A DNA stretch of 64,000 bases from Hyunsoonleella pacifica (lineage in GTDB: Bacteria > Bacteroidota > Bacteroidia > Flavobacteriales > Flavobacteriaceae): positions 310,001-374,000 of the forward strand of contig NZ_SIRS01000003.1 in NCBI RefSeq assembly GCF_004310335.1, written 5' to 3'. Position numbers and translations under genes: made by a program. Positions 15,244-23,752 of the stretch are shown here, piece by piece. How positions within the stretch are numbered: the stretch's first letter is position 1; every line of letters starts with the position of its first letter. The notes below the pieces were generated by a model. It made no database searches and was not told the origin of the DNA. It saw only the letters and a program-made list of their open reading frames with translations.

Positions 15244-16512
15244 TTACAATGTTAGGTTAAATGTAAATTTAAAAGCAACATTATCTGCTATGGAAGGTAA
15301 ATGATAAGCACCATAACGATAGGTAAAACTTAAACCAAAACCAAAGAGTAGTTTGTTAAGCTCAAAACCAGATTCTGTATATCCTTTATTTAAGGAATTA
15401 AAAGAGATATTTTGATGTCGATTAGGGTTTTCTATATCTCCAATAGCAAACCTAGAAATTAACACAAGTTGAGGTTTTAGGCGTTGGGAAACCTCAAAAG
15501 GTTTTAAAAAATGTTTAAACTGAATTGTAGTAAATTTATCAGAGAAAAATTCATTAAAGAACATAGTTTCAAAACTAGTAATACCTGCTACAGAGAAGCG
15601 TTGCAGTATGGTTTCTTTATTTATATTGTTTGGGTAAGCATGGTAAAGGTGTGTTAAGGGAGCATCTCCACTAGCTATACCAGAAACTAAGGTAAGCTCT
15701 GATACATTTTTGTTTTTGTGTAAATGACGATGTATCGTTTTAAAATCTACTTTTGAAAAATTGAAATCACTTTTAAAAATACCTTTTACGCTTTTGGTAA
15801 ATTGTAGCGTGAATTTAGGATAAGCATCTTTTATGTTTTTGGGTAGGTTGTCTTCAATTTTAAATTGGCTAAACGGACTCCACTGCATAGCTATCGTAGC
15901 AGTACTAAATTGAAATGTATTGTACAACTCACCATCTAAATTAAATACATAATTATAAGTTGGATCTACATTACTAACAGCTAGTTGTGTTTCAGTAGAT
16001 AATTTAGGATGGAAGAAGTGTTTTAATGAAATAGCTTGTGTAATGTGCCTGTGAAATAAATCAATATTTAATAGGCGCGGCTCAAAGAATTGAAAAAATC
16101 TGGTATCAGTTAAAAACTTAGAGCTTCCCGTTTCTTGTAAATCATCAGTATATGAAACACGTACCCATGTGTTTGTATGGTTATTTAGTCTAATGCTACC
16201 ACCAATACTGTATTTGTAAGCATCATCTCTAAAACCATAAACGGTATAACCATCAATTTTAAATTTTTCGGAAAAGCTTTTACTAGTCACACCACCAAGT
16301 CCTGTTCTTAAACCTTCATATTGGTTGTACTTTACAAGATACCTTAAATCAAAATTAAAATATTTAGTTGGGAAGTAGCCATTACCAAGTTGTTTTAGAA
16401 AGAAATTCTTTTTAATGGTGTCTTGCTCAATTTGAAAAAAAATAAAAGATGTATTTTGTGCCTGTGCCACGGCAAAAGAACAACAAAAAACAAAGGCACA
16501 AAGTTTCAGCAT
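15244..16512 (-). CDS. DUF5686-like outer-membrane barrel
   Basis: A 422-aa protein beginning with a signal peptide (MLKLCAFVFCCSFAVAQAQ, cleaved near residue 19). After it come beta-strand repeats up to the end, e.g. YFNFDLRYLVKYNQYEGLR, SIGGSIRLNN and FGFGLSFTYRYGAYHLPS, finishing NVAFKFTFNLTL. The strand pattern and the GAYH...DNVAFKFT ending resemble the C-terminal barrel of DUF5686 proteins, whose full-length forms of 800 aa or more carry an N-terminal carboxypeptidase-like domain. Here only the barrel seems present. Function unknown; it probably resides in the outer membrane. Confidence 0.6.
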   Translation of the reverse strand: MLKLCAFVFCCSFAVAQAQNTSFIFFQIEQDTIKKNFFLKQLGNGYFPTKYFNFDLRYLVKYNQYEGLRTGLGGVTSKSFSEKFKIDGYTVYGFRDDAYKYSIGGSIRLNNHTNTWVRVSYTDDLQETGSSKFLTDTRFFQFFEPRLLNIDLFHRHITQAISLKHFFHPKLSTETQLAVSNVDPTYNYVFNLDGELYNTFQFSTATIAMQWSPFSQFKIEDNLPKNIKDAYPKFTLQFTKSVKGIFKSDFNFSKVDFKTIHRHLHKNKNVSELTLVSGIASGDAPLTHLYHAYPNNINKETILQRFSVAGITSFETMFFNEFFSDKFTTIQFKHFLKPFEVSQRLKPQLVLISRFAIGDIENPNRHQNISFNSLNKGYTESGFELNKLLFGFGLSFTYRYGAYHLPSIADNVAFKFTFNLTL

Positions 16513-16543
16513 GTATTTGAAATGGATACAAGTTTAAATTAAA

Positions 16544-16566
16544 AAAGCGACGTTGTTGTCGCTTTC
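16544..16566 (-). terminator. Rho-independent terminator of frr
   Basis: Seven-base stem aagcgac/gtcgctt around a gttgtt loop between the frr stop and the next gene; in the minus direction it is followed by a run of T. It separates frr from the DUF5686-like gene. Confidence 0.7.
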
Positions 16567-16568
16567 TT

Positions 16569-17126
16569 CTATACTGTCATAATCTCTTTTTCCTTATTAT
16601 CAAAGATATCATCTATTTTCTTAACGTAACTATCTGTCATTTCTTGTATATCAATTTCAGCATTCTTCTGTAAATCTTCAGAAACATCATCAAGTTTTTT
16701 AATATCGTTATTGGCCTCCTTACGTGCATTTCTTACACCTACTTTAGCATCTTCGGCTTCTGATTTAGCTTGTTTAGCTAAGGTTTTACGACGTTCTTCT
16801 GTTAAAGGTGGTACATTTATAATGATACTTTCTCCGTTATTCATTGGATTAAAACCTAAATTGGCAATCATAATACCACGCTCTATTTCTTGTAGCATGC
16901 TTTTTTCCCATGGCTGTACCGTAATGGTTCTACCATCTGGAGTATTTACATTTGCTACTTGATTTAGTGGGGTTTGAGAGCCATAATAATCTACCATAAC
17001 ACTGCCCAACATTGCAGGAGAAGCTTTTCCTGCTCTGATATTTACCAACTGTTTTTCAAGGTGTTTAAGCGCAGCATCCATTGCTTCTTTGGCTGTATCT
17101 AATATAAATTGTAAGTCTTCGTTCAT
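16569..17126 (-). CDS. frr: Ribosome recycling factor
   Basis: RRF dissociates post-termination ribosomes with EF-G. The 185-aa protein has the family's ordered motifs: LEKQLVNIRAGKASPAML, VDYYGSQTPLNQVANVNTPD, TITVQPWEKSMLQEIERGI, LGFNPMNNGESIIINVPPLTEERRK, and the long C-terminal helix EDAKVGVRNARKEANNDIKKL. It lies between pyrH (48 bases upstream) and a strong terminator, so it is likely co-transcribed with pyrH, the usual neighbour in bacteria. Confidence 0.97.
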   Translation of the reverse strand: MNEDLQFILDTAKEAMDAALKHLEKQLVNIRAGKASPAMLGSVMVDYYGSQTPLNQVANVNTPDGRTITVQPWEKSMLQEIERGIMIANLGFNPMNNGESIIINVPPLTEERRKTLAKQAKSEAEDAKVGVRNARKEANNDIKKLDDVSEDLQKNAEIDIQEMTDSYVKKIDDIFDNKEKEIMTV

Positions 17127-17174
17127 CTTTTAAAATTTTAAATTATCTATAAAGATTCAAAAATTACGCCACAT

Positions 17175-17882
17175 TTAAATGTTAACTTCTGTACCGATTG
17201 ATTCTCCAGAAACTACTTTTAATAAATTCCCTTTTTTGTTCATATCAAAGACAATAATAGGTAGTTCGTTTTCTTGGCTTAAAGTAAAAGCTGTAGTATC
17301 CATTACTTTTAATCCTTTTTGTAATACTTCATCAAAAGAAATAGAATTGAATTTCACTGCACTACTATCTTTTTCTGGGTCGGTATTATAAATACCATCA
17401 ACTCTTGTTCCTTTTAAAATCACATCAGCTTCAATTTCAATAGCACGTAATACTGCGGCCGAATCTGTTGTAAAATAAGGATTTCCCGTGCCACCACCAA
17501 AAATCACTACACGTCCTTTTTCTAGATGACGCATTGCTTTTCGTCGGATAAAGGGCTCTGCAACTTCATTTATTTTTATTGCTGTTTGCAAGCGTGTTGG
17601 GATATCAGCATCTTCAAGAGCACTTTGTAAAGCTAAACCATTTATTACAGTAGCTAACATACCCATATGGTCTCCTTGAACACGATCCATACCATTACTA
17701 GCGCCAGCGACACCTCTAAAAATATTACCCCCACCAATTACAATGGCAACTTCTACGCCTTTATCGGTGATGGTTTTTATATCATTTGCATATTCGGCTA
17801 AGCGTTCTGGATCTATACCATATTGGCGACTTCCCATTAAGGCTTCACCTGATAGTTTTAGGAGTATTCTTTTATATTTCAT
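17175..17882 (-). CDS. pyrH: UMP kinase
   Basis: Hexameric UMP kinase, UMP + ATP to UDP + ADP, pyrimidine biosynthesis. I place the start at 17882 ([17 protein letters not shown]), the canonical PyrH beginning; the longer in-frame extension to 17969 crosses a putative -7 element (TAGTTTTG at 17904-17911) and a terminator region. The 235-aa protein has the amino-acid-kinase motifs [44 protein letters not shown] and [16 protein letters not shown], and ends [11 protein letters not shown]. Confidence 0.97.
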   Translation of the reverse strand: MKYKRILLKLSGEALMGSRQYGIDPERLAEYANDIKTITDKGVEVAIVIGGGNIFRGVAGASNGMDRVQGDHMGMLATVINGLALQSALEDADIPTRLQTAIKINEVAEPFIRRKAMRHLEKGRVVIFGGGTGNPYFTTDSAAVLRAIEIEADVILKGTRVDGIYNTDPEKDSSAVKFNSISFDEVLQKGLKVMDTTAFTLSQENELPIIVFDMNKKGNLLKVVSGESIGTEVNI

Positions 17883-17903
17883 TAGGTCATTTCTGAAGTT
17901 TAG

Positions 17904-17911
17904 CAAAACTA
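17904..17911 (-). promoter_or_regulatory. Putative -7 element for pyrH-frr
   Basis: TAGTTTTG on the minus strand (TAnnTTTG consensus), 21 bases before the pyrH ATG at 17882. It lies between a terminator of the previous unit and pyrH, supporting a separate pyrH-frr transcript. Confidence 0.45.
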
Positions 17912-17961
17912 CATATTTTTTTATTTCTTTTGTGTAATGTTGTTCAGATTTAGGGCATAAA

Positions 17962-17995
17962 AAAACCACTATTCATAGTGGATAGTGGTTTTTTA
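17962..17995 (-). terminator. Terminator downstream of tsf
   Basis: Perfect 12-base stem aaaaccactat/atagtggtttt around tcatagtgg, ending in T-rich sequence in the minus direction; it closes the rpsB-tsf unit. Confidence 0.8.
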
Positions 17996-18027
17996 CTATA
18001 TAAGATTTCTGTTTTCTAAGGAATTAA

Positions 18028-19002
18028 TTACCCTAAAGTAACTCTTTTAAATCCTGTGATTTCTATTTCTCCATAAGAAGACACATAAGCTTCAACAGTT
18101 TTCTTTTCATCTTTGATAAAGTTCTGATTTAATAAACATTGCTCTTGATCAAGCGTTGTGTTATCAGACACAAAACGCTGCATTTTTCCAGGTAAAATTC
18201 TGTCCCAAATTTGCTCTGGTTTACCTTCAGCCTTTAATTCAGCTTTAGCATCTTCTTCAGCTTTAGCCATAACCTCAGGAGTTAATTGTGCTTGAGAAAT
18301 ATATTGAGGTACATTTTTAAGTGTTTTTCCTAAACGACCCAATTCAATGTTTTCTTTTTCAATTACAGCAATTCTAGCTTCAGTTTCAGAAGCAATATAT
18401 GCTGGATCAAAATCTTTATAAGATAATGTAGTAGCTCCCATTGAAGCTATTTGCATTGCTACATCTTTAGCTAAAGCTTCGATATTATCTACAACACTAG
18501 AAAAACCAACAATAGCTGCAATTTTATTGATGTGTACGTAAGAACCAACATAAGCTGCTTCTACTTTTTCAAAAGCTTTAATATCTAGTTTCTCACCAAT
18601 CACACCAGTTTGCTCAACAAGTTTGTCTGCAACAGTCATACCACCAAAATCAGCAGCTAAGAATTCTTCTTTAGAAGATGTGTTTAAAGCGATATCTCCT
18701 AATTGACTAGCTAATGCTAAGAAGTTTTCGTTTTTTCCAACAAAGTCAGTTTCACAACCTAAAACAATAGCAACACCAACAGTTTTATTAGCATTTACTT
18801 TTGCCACCGCAGCGCCTTCACTAGACTCTCTGTCTGCTCTTTTAGCAGCAACTTTTTGTCCTTTTTTACGTAAGATTTCAATAGCTTTATCAAAATCTCC
18901 TTCAGCCTCAACTAAAGCCTTTTTGCAGTCCATCATACCTGCACCAGTAGCTTGTCTAAGTTTATTAACCTCTTGGGCTGTTACTTTTACTGTAGTACTC
19001 AT
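18028..19002 (-). CDS. tsf: Elongation factor Ts
   Basis: EF-Ts is the nucleotide exchange factor for EF-Tu. The 324-aa protein begins with a UBA-like domain (VNKLRQATGAGMMDCKKALVEA, residues about 13-34), then GCETDFVGKNENFLALA (about 78-94), the signature that contacts EF-Tu, and later duplicated core domains. It ends in QRFVSDNTTLDQEQCLLNQNFIKDE, the conserved C-terminal block. It follows rpsB after 87 bases that contain an inverted repeat (19021-19064), and probably shares its transcript. Confidence 0.97.
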   Translation of the reverse strand: MSTTVKVTAQEVNKLRQATGAGMMDCKKALVEAEGDFDKAIEILRKKGQKVAAKRADRESSEGAAVAKVNANKTVGVAIVLGCETDFVGKNENFLALASQLGDIALNTSSKEEFLAADFGGMTVADKLVEQTGVIGEKLDIKAFEKVEAAYVGSYVHINKIAAIVGFSSVVDNIEALAKDVAMQIASMGATTLSYKDFDPAYIASETEARIAVIEKENIELGRLGKTLKNVPQYISQAQLTPEVMAKAEEDAKAELKAEGKPEQIWDRILPGKMQRFVSDNTTLDQEQCLLNQNFIKDEKKTVEAYVSSYGEIEITGFKRVTLG

Positions 19003-19020
19003 AGTATTTATAATTTAAAA

Positions 19021-19064
19021 AAGTCGTTCAATCTATTTCAGGAAAGAAAAGAACTAAACGACTT
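19021..19064 (-). other. Inverted repeat between rpsB and tsf
   Basis: Arms aagtcgtt (19021-19028) and aacgactt (19057-19064) are perfect complements around a 28-base loop. It could modulate readthrough from rpsB to tsf; function is inferred from position only. Confidence 0.4.
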
Positions 19065-19089
19065 AATTATGTTGTATTATTAATGTTAT

Positions 19090-19863
19090 TTATTCTTCTT
19101 CTTCAGCTACAACTGCTTCTGCTTTTTTAGCTTCAGCTTTTGGTGCTTCTTTTTCAGCTGCAGCAGCTTCTTTTTCAGCTTTACGGTCAGCTAAACCACC
19201 AGCAATAGCATCTGTAACATGAGTTAAAATTTTGTTGATAGATTTAGAAGCATCATCATTTGCTGGTATCACATAATCCACTTGACGTGGATCTGAGTTT
19301 GTATCTACCATTGCAAATATTGGAATATTTAATTTTTGAGCTTCTTTAATTGCGATGTGCTCACGCTTAATATCCACTACAAATAATGCCCCTGGTAAAC
19401 GCGTCATATCGCTAATAGAACCTAAGTTCTTTTCTAATTTAGCTCTTAAACGATCTACTTGTAAACGTTCTTTTTTAGATAAGGTGTTAAATGTACCATC
19501 TTTCTTCATTCTATCGATAGCAGCCATTTTCTTAACGGCTTTTCTGATAGTAACAAAGTTAGTTAACATACCACCTGGCCATCTTTCAGTGATGTAAGGC
19601 ATGTTAATAGCACTTGCTTTTTCAGCAACAATATCTTTTGCTTGTTTTTTAGTAGCAACAAATAAAATTTTACGACCTGATGCTGCAATTTTTGCTAATG
19701 CTGCTCCGGCTTCATCAATTTTAGCTGCTGTTTTGTAAAGGTTGATAATATGGATACCGTTACGCTCCATATAAACGTAAGGTGCCATGTTTGGGTCCCA
19801 CTTACGTGTAAGGTGTCCAAAGTGTACACCTGCTTCTAGTAGTTCTTTTACTTCTACTGCCAT
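19090..19863 (-). CDS. rpsB: 30S ribosomal protein S2
   Basis: S2, 257 aa. It starts with VKELLEAGVHFGHLTRKWDPNM and contains RKILFVATKKQAKDIVAEKA, ERWPGGMLTNFVTIRKA and PGALFVVDIKREHIAIKEAQKLNIP, then the Ala/Glu/Lys-rich tail. The motif order is that of bacterial S2. It is followed by tsf and preceded by a structured-looking 222-base leader. Confidence 0.98.
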   Translation of the reverse strand: MAVEVKELLEAGVHFGHLTRKWDPNMAPYVYMERNGIHIINLYKTAAKIDEAGAALAKIAASGRKILFVATKKQAKDIVAEKASAINMPYITERWPGGMLTNFVTIRKAVKKMAAIDRMKKDGTFNTLSKKERLQVDRLRAKLEKNLGSISDMTRLPGALFVVDIKREHIAIKEAQKLNIPIFAMVDTNSDPRQVDYVIPANDDASKSINKILTHVTDAIAGGLADRKAEKEAAAAEKEAPKAEAKKAEAVVAEEEE

Positions 19864-20040
19864 TTTTGTAATAGTTTACGTTCTGTTGAATTAGCAATGT
19901 TCCTTTGGCTTCTAGCATAGCTATTAGCTACTGGCTTCATTTAGATGCTAAACTAAATCTTCACGCCGTGGCGTGATAGACAACAATAACTGGTTTTTAA
20001 TTTTGCTGAATTTTTCAGCGATTTCAATAAAATAAAATAA
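19864..20040 (-). promoter_or_regulatory. Structured leader upstream of rpsB (candidate)
   Basis: In the 222 bases between rpsI and rpsB several small inverted repeats lie on the rpsB side: tcacgcc/ggcgtga (19960-19975 region) and gctgaa/ttcagc (about 20013-20025). Such structured 5' leaders are known for ribosomal protein autoregulation, but I recognise no named family here. Confidence 0.35.
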
Positions 20041-20068
20041 TTCAGAATCTGAAACTTCAGATTCTGAA
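20041..20068 (-). terminator. Terminator of rplM-rpsI
   Basis: Perfect 13-base inverted repeat ttcagaatctgaa/ttcagattctgaa with a 2-base loop, just past the rpsI stop, followed in the minus direction by T/A-rich sequence. Confidence 0.75.
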
Positions 20069-20085
20069 CTAAGAGTTTTGGAATA

Positions 20086-20472
20086 TTAACGTTTAGAGAA
20101 CTGGAATTTCTTACGCGCTTTCTTCTGACCGAATTTCTTACGCTCTACCATTCTTGGATCTCTTGTTAACAAACCTTCTGGCTTTAGGATACCTCTGTTT
20201 TCAGCATCTACTTCGCACATTGCGCGAGAGATAGCTAAACGTACAGCTTCTGCTTGACCAGTGATACCACCGCCATATACATTTACTGTAATATCAAAGT
20301 TGCCATCATTGTTAGTCAAAGCTAAAGGTTGCTTTACTTTGTACTGTAAAGTAGCAGTAGTAAAGTAACTTGCTAAGTCTTTTTTGTTTACCGTGATGTT
20401 ACCCTTTCCAGCAGCAACATACACACGTGCAACAGCCGTCTTTCTACGGCCGATTTTGTGAATTACATCCAT
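20086..20472 (-). CDS. rpsI: 30S ribosomal protein S9
   Basis: S9, 128 aa. It has the diagnostic start HKIGRRKTAVARVYV, the central GGGITGQAEAVRLAISRAM, and the basic C-terminus ending RKKFQFSKR that reaches the tRNA P site. Directly follows rplM with only one base between stop and start, a universal bacterial gene pair. Confidence 0.98.
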   Translation of the reverse strand: MDVIHKIGRRKTAVARVYVAAGKGNITVNKKDLASYFTTATLQYKVKQPLALTNNDGNFDITVNVYGGGITGQAEAVRLAISRAMCEVDAENRGILKPEGLLTRDPRMVERKKFGQKKARKKFQFSKR

Positions 20473-20928
20473 TTACTTGAATTCATTTAAATTGATTGCT
20501 TTAGGTTTTTGAGCTTCGTGTTTATGCTCAGTACCCACTACAACCGTTAGGTTACGGAATAAAGCTGAACCTAATTTGTTTTTAGGCAGCATTCCTTTTA
20601 CTGATTTTTCCACTAGACGTGTTGGGTTTTTTCCAAACAACTCGTTAGCAGTTAAACTTCTCTGACCACCTGGGTAACCTGTGTGACGAATGTATGATTT
20701 ATCGTTCCACTTGTTTCCAGATAAGTTGATTTTTTCAGCATTAATAACAATTACGTTATCGCCGCAATCAACGTGTGGCGTGAAGTTTGGCTTGTGCTTA
20801 CCTCTTAAAAGTTTTGCAACTTTAGAAGCTAAACGACCAAGCGTTTGATTTTCAGCATCAACAACAACCCACTGCTTATCTACAGTAGCCTTGTTAGCTG
20901 AAATCGTTTTGTAGCTTAATGTGTCCAC
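20473..20928 (-). CDS. rplM: 50S ribosomal protein L13
   Basis: L13, 151 aa. It contains [53 protein letters not shown] and [11 protein letters not shown], all specific to L13. It is the first gene of the rplM-rpsI unit. A strong Bacteroidota-type promoter lies 50 bases upstream. Confidence 0.98.
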   Translation of the reverse strand: MDTLSYKTISANKATVDKQWVVVDAENQTLGRLASKVAKLLRGKHKPNFTPHVDCGDNVIVINAEKINLSGNKWNDKSYIRHTGYPGGQRSLTANELFGKNPTRLVEKSVKGMLPKNKLGSALFRNLTVVVGTEHKHEAQKPKAINLNEFK

Positions 20929-20977
20929 ACTAAATTATTTTTCTGATTAAACATTCCTCTTTCCGAAAAAGAGTTTG

Positions 20978-21008
20978 CAAATGTACGATTATATATTTGA
21001 TTACCAAA
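20978..21008 (-). promoter_or_regulatory. Promoter of rplM-rpsI
   Basis: On the minus strand TTTG at 21005-21008, 19 bases, then TACATTTG at 20978-20985. This matches the Bacteroidota -33/-7 promoter form very well. The resulting leader to the rplM ATG is about 45 bases. Confidence 0.8.
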
Positions 21009-21166
21009 CAGAAGAACCTGTTTTTTAAAGCAATCTAGAGTGAAAAATATATGATGTAAGAATCCTTAAGAAGTTGATTTATTACCTTGATTACTCGTGT
21101 GATAAAAAAGTAAGTTAACAGATATTGTATACATCAAAAATAAGGTTTTGATAAGTTTTGTTGTTT

Positions 21167-21574
21167 TTAGTCAAAATTCTCTGAAACAATTTCTAATAAA
21201 TGCTCGCTTAGAAGCGGTTTATTTCTAAAATCAGATACTACATTCAATGCATCTGCTTTCGCTTTATCCTTAGGGTTTAAGGATGTAGTAAGCATAACCA
21301 ATAAAAGGTTGCTTTTTTCATTTAAGTTTAGTTTTTCGTATTCCTCCAAAAATTCCCAACCATTCATAATAGGCATATTAATATCTAAAAAGATAATGTT
21401 AGGTTTAATGTAATCTTCTTTATCGGTATCTTTTAGATATTCTAAAGCATCTAAAGCTGATGAAAATACTTTTATCTGTTTTGCACAATCTGCAAGGTTT
21501 GCATTTCTTTCGTGTAAATAATTGGTGGCAAGATCATCATCAATAAAAATAATTAGGTCTAATTTATCAGTCAT
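21167..21574 (-). CDS. Single-domain response regulator
   Basis: A 135-aa receiver-only protein. Acidic residues IDDDLATNYL (11-13) and the phospho-acceptor D64 in IIFLDINMPIMNGWEFL, the Thr in MLTTS, and the Lys in FRNKPLL are all present. There is no output domain, as in proteins downstream of PAS kinases in Bacteroidota. Its start overlaps the upstream histidine kinase stop by eight bases, so it is probably the kinase's partner. Response-regulator function is certain, the pathway unknown. Confidence 0.92.
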   Translation of the reverse strand: MTDKLDLIIFIDDDLATNYLHERNANLADCAKQIKVFSSALDALEYLKDTDKEDYIKPNIIFLDINMPIMNGWEFLEEYEKLNLNEKSNLLLVMLTTSLNPKDKAKADALNVVSDFRNKPLLSEHLLEIVSENFD

Positions 21575-23525
21575 GGTTAAGTTGTTTTTTTATAGTTGTT
21601 TTAAATGTGCTTCCTCCATTAAAATTGGTACTTACGTTAATTTCACCTTTGTGAAGTTGGGCAACACGCAAGCAATGTGCTAACCCAATACCTGTACCTT
21701 TAAATTCTGATTTATTATGAAGTCTTTGAAAAATATCAAAAATGCGTTTTTGATGTTCTTTAGGAATTCCAATGCCATTATCGACAACAGTTATCTCCCA
21801 AAACTTTTCATTTTCTTTAGCGTCAATATGAATGTTAGGTGTTACATCAGGCGCAACAAATTTCATTCCGTTAGATAATAAATTTTGAAATAGTAGCTTT
21901 AAAGGTAAACTATAGCCATATATTGTTGGTAGGTTTCCTGTAGTAATTATTGCACTAGAATCATCAATTTTACTTTTTAAATCTAGCATACAATCGGCTA
22001 CTGTTTCTTTCAAGTTTACTTGTTCTAATTCATACTCTTTACCTAGTCTAGAATAATCTAAAAGATCTTTTATTAATACTTGCATACGGTTTGTAGAATC
22101 TTTTATAAAATGTAAACTATCCTGCCCTGTAGTGTCAAGCTTATCATAATACTCTTGGTATAGCAAATCAGAAAAACTCATGATAGTTCGTAAAGGCTCT
22201 TGAAGATCATGCGAGGCTACATAAGCAAATTGTTCTAACTCATGATTGTTTTTTTCTAATTGCTTTACATATTCTGATTCTAATATATTTTGAGCCTTTT
22301 TACGCTCTGAAACATCAATTTTTATACTTAAAAATTCATATGGTTTTCCAGATTTAAGCACAAAGGGTATAATAGCTGTATTTACCCAAAAAGTATCTCC
22401 ATTTTTTTTTTTATTCTTAATATCTTTAACCCATATTTTACCTGCATTAATGGTGTCCCACATCTCTTTAAAAAAGCTATCTTTATGATGTCCAGACTTT
22501 AGAATATTGATGTTTTGTCCAAGTACTTCTTTTTCCTTGTAACCTGAAACCTTTCTAAATTCCTCATTAACTGATAAAATGTTTCCTTTTGTATCTGTTG
22601 TAGAAATGATAGCTATTCTGTCCAAGGCGGTTTTAAATTGTTTTAATTCCTTGTTATTGGCTTGCAACTTATCTTCGAGTATTTTTCTGCCTTTATCCGA
22701 CTTGTTTATTCTAATTGAAATAGGTGTGAAGTATAACAAACTAAAAATTATAAATGAAACACAATAGAGTACAACTCCAAAGCTTACCTTAACAATGTCA
22801 TTATTTATCAAGTATAGAATTACGAAACCTAAAATAATAGGAAGTAATACTACTATAGGAAAACTAATCCACAACAATCGGTTGCCAGCATAATTACTTG
22901 TGAAGTATTTTACATAGCCTGTTTCTGGTTGTTTTAACATAATACCTATTGTCAATACAAAGAATAAAATTGAAGTATGTATTGCCATAGATTCGAAGAA
23001 TGTCGCTTTATCAGAAGAATTTAAATTTAATATGTAGGAGATAATAGATACTGTAGACAATAATAGTACTATAAATAGAAGTATTTGGCTAAAGCTAATA
23101 AGACTTTTTTTATCACTTTGAAAACCGAAAACTGATAAGCCTAATAACAAAAAAGAACTACAAGTACCTAGCCCCATTCTTCCAGGAAAGGTTATTGAAT
23201 AAGAATCTGATATAAAAAAAGTGTCAAGGTCAAAGCGCAATTCGGTCATGTATGATACTATTGTATATAGAGATATAAACAACAAGACGCCATTGGTTAC
23301 AATATTTAAAACAAATAAAAAATCATTTTGTTTATTTATACAATACAGAGCTATTGCAGATAAAAAAAATAGTAATGCAGAATTAAATTTCATAGTAGCA
23401 CTACTAGGAATAATTTCTAAAACAGGCTTAAGTTCTAAAAACCACCCAAGCATTACTGTCAAGCTAGTTATTACTACACAAATAACGATGTAAGTAATTA
23501 TCTTATTAAATACGCTTTTTTTCAT
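21567..23525 (-). CDS. Membrane PAS-domain histidine kinase
   Basis: A 652-aa sensor kinase. Residues 8-275 hold about eight hydrophobic spans (an integral-membrane sensor, no periplasmic loop visible). A PAS/PAC unit follows (about 300-412, with DTKGNILSVNEEFRKVSGY and KNGDTFWVNTAI). The HisKA domain has H439 in YVASHDLQEPLRTIMSF, and HATPase_c covers about 540-650 (NLLSNGMKF, DNGIGIPKE, GTGIGLAHC). The DLQEPLR motif places it with phytochrome-type kinases. The adjacent single-domain response regulator at 21167 is its likely partner. What it senses is unknown. Confidence 0.92.
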   Translation of the reverse strand: MKKSVFNKIITYIVICVVITSLTVMLGWFLELKPVLEIIPSSATMKFNSALLFFLSAIALYCINKQNDFLFVLNIVTNGVLLFISLYTIVSYMTELRFDLDTFFISDSYSITFPGRMGLGTCSSFLLLGLSVFGFQSDKKSLISFSQILLFIVLLLSTVSIISYILNLNSSDKATFFESMAIHTSILFFVLTIGIMLKQPETGYVKYFTSNYAGNRLLWISFPIVVLLPIILGFVILYLINNDIVKVSFGVVLYCVSFIIFSLLYFTPISIRINKSDKGRKILEDKLQANNKELKQFKTALDRIAIISTTDTKGNILSVNEEFRKVSGYKEKEVLGQNINILKSGHHKDSFFKEMWDTINAGKIWVKDIKNKKKNGDTFWVNTAIIPFVLKSGKPYEFLSIKIDVSERKKAQNILESEYVKQLEKNNHELEQFAYVASHDLQEPLRTIMSFSDLLYQEYYDKLDTTGQDSLHFIKDSTNRMQVLIKDLLDYSRLGKEYELEQVNLKETVADCMLDLKSKIDDSSAIITTGNLPTIYGYSLPLKLLFQNLLSNGMKFVAPDVTPNIHIDAKENEKFWEITVVDNGIGIPKEHQKRIFDIFQRLHNKSEFKGTGIGLAHCLRVAQLHKGEINVSTNFNGGSTFKTTIKKQLNHD

Positions 23526-23685
23526 TTGGAGCCAATTACTTCAACCAATTCTTAGAGGGATTATTTAATTAGCTACAACTAAAGTAAGAATTATTAGTAA
23601 ATTTTGACAGAAAAAGATTTTTTTTTTAAAATTATTAAGATGTAATACCGAGTATGTGTTATGTTGATTAAATCTTGAGACATAA

Positions 23686-23727
23686 AAACCCAACCCTAAA
23701 TAAATAAATTATAATGTGGTTGGGTTT
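23686..23727 (-). terminator. Terminator after the PorV/FadL-like gene
   Basis: Ten-base arms aaacccaacc/ggttgggttt around an AT-rich 22-base loop, just past the gene's stop at 23753. Confidence 0.6.
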
Positions 23728-23752
23728 ACCAAACTAAAAACATTATGATAAA

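Noticed and set aside
17883-17969. Longer N-terminus for PyrH from an upstream start
   Set aside because: Crosses a terminator and a -7 element; PyrH normally begins [14 protein letters not shown].
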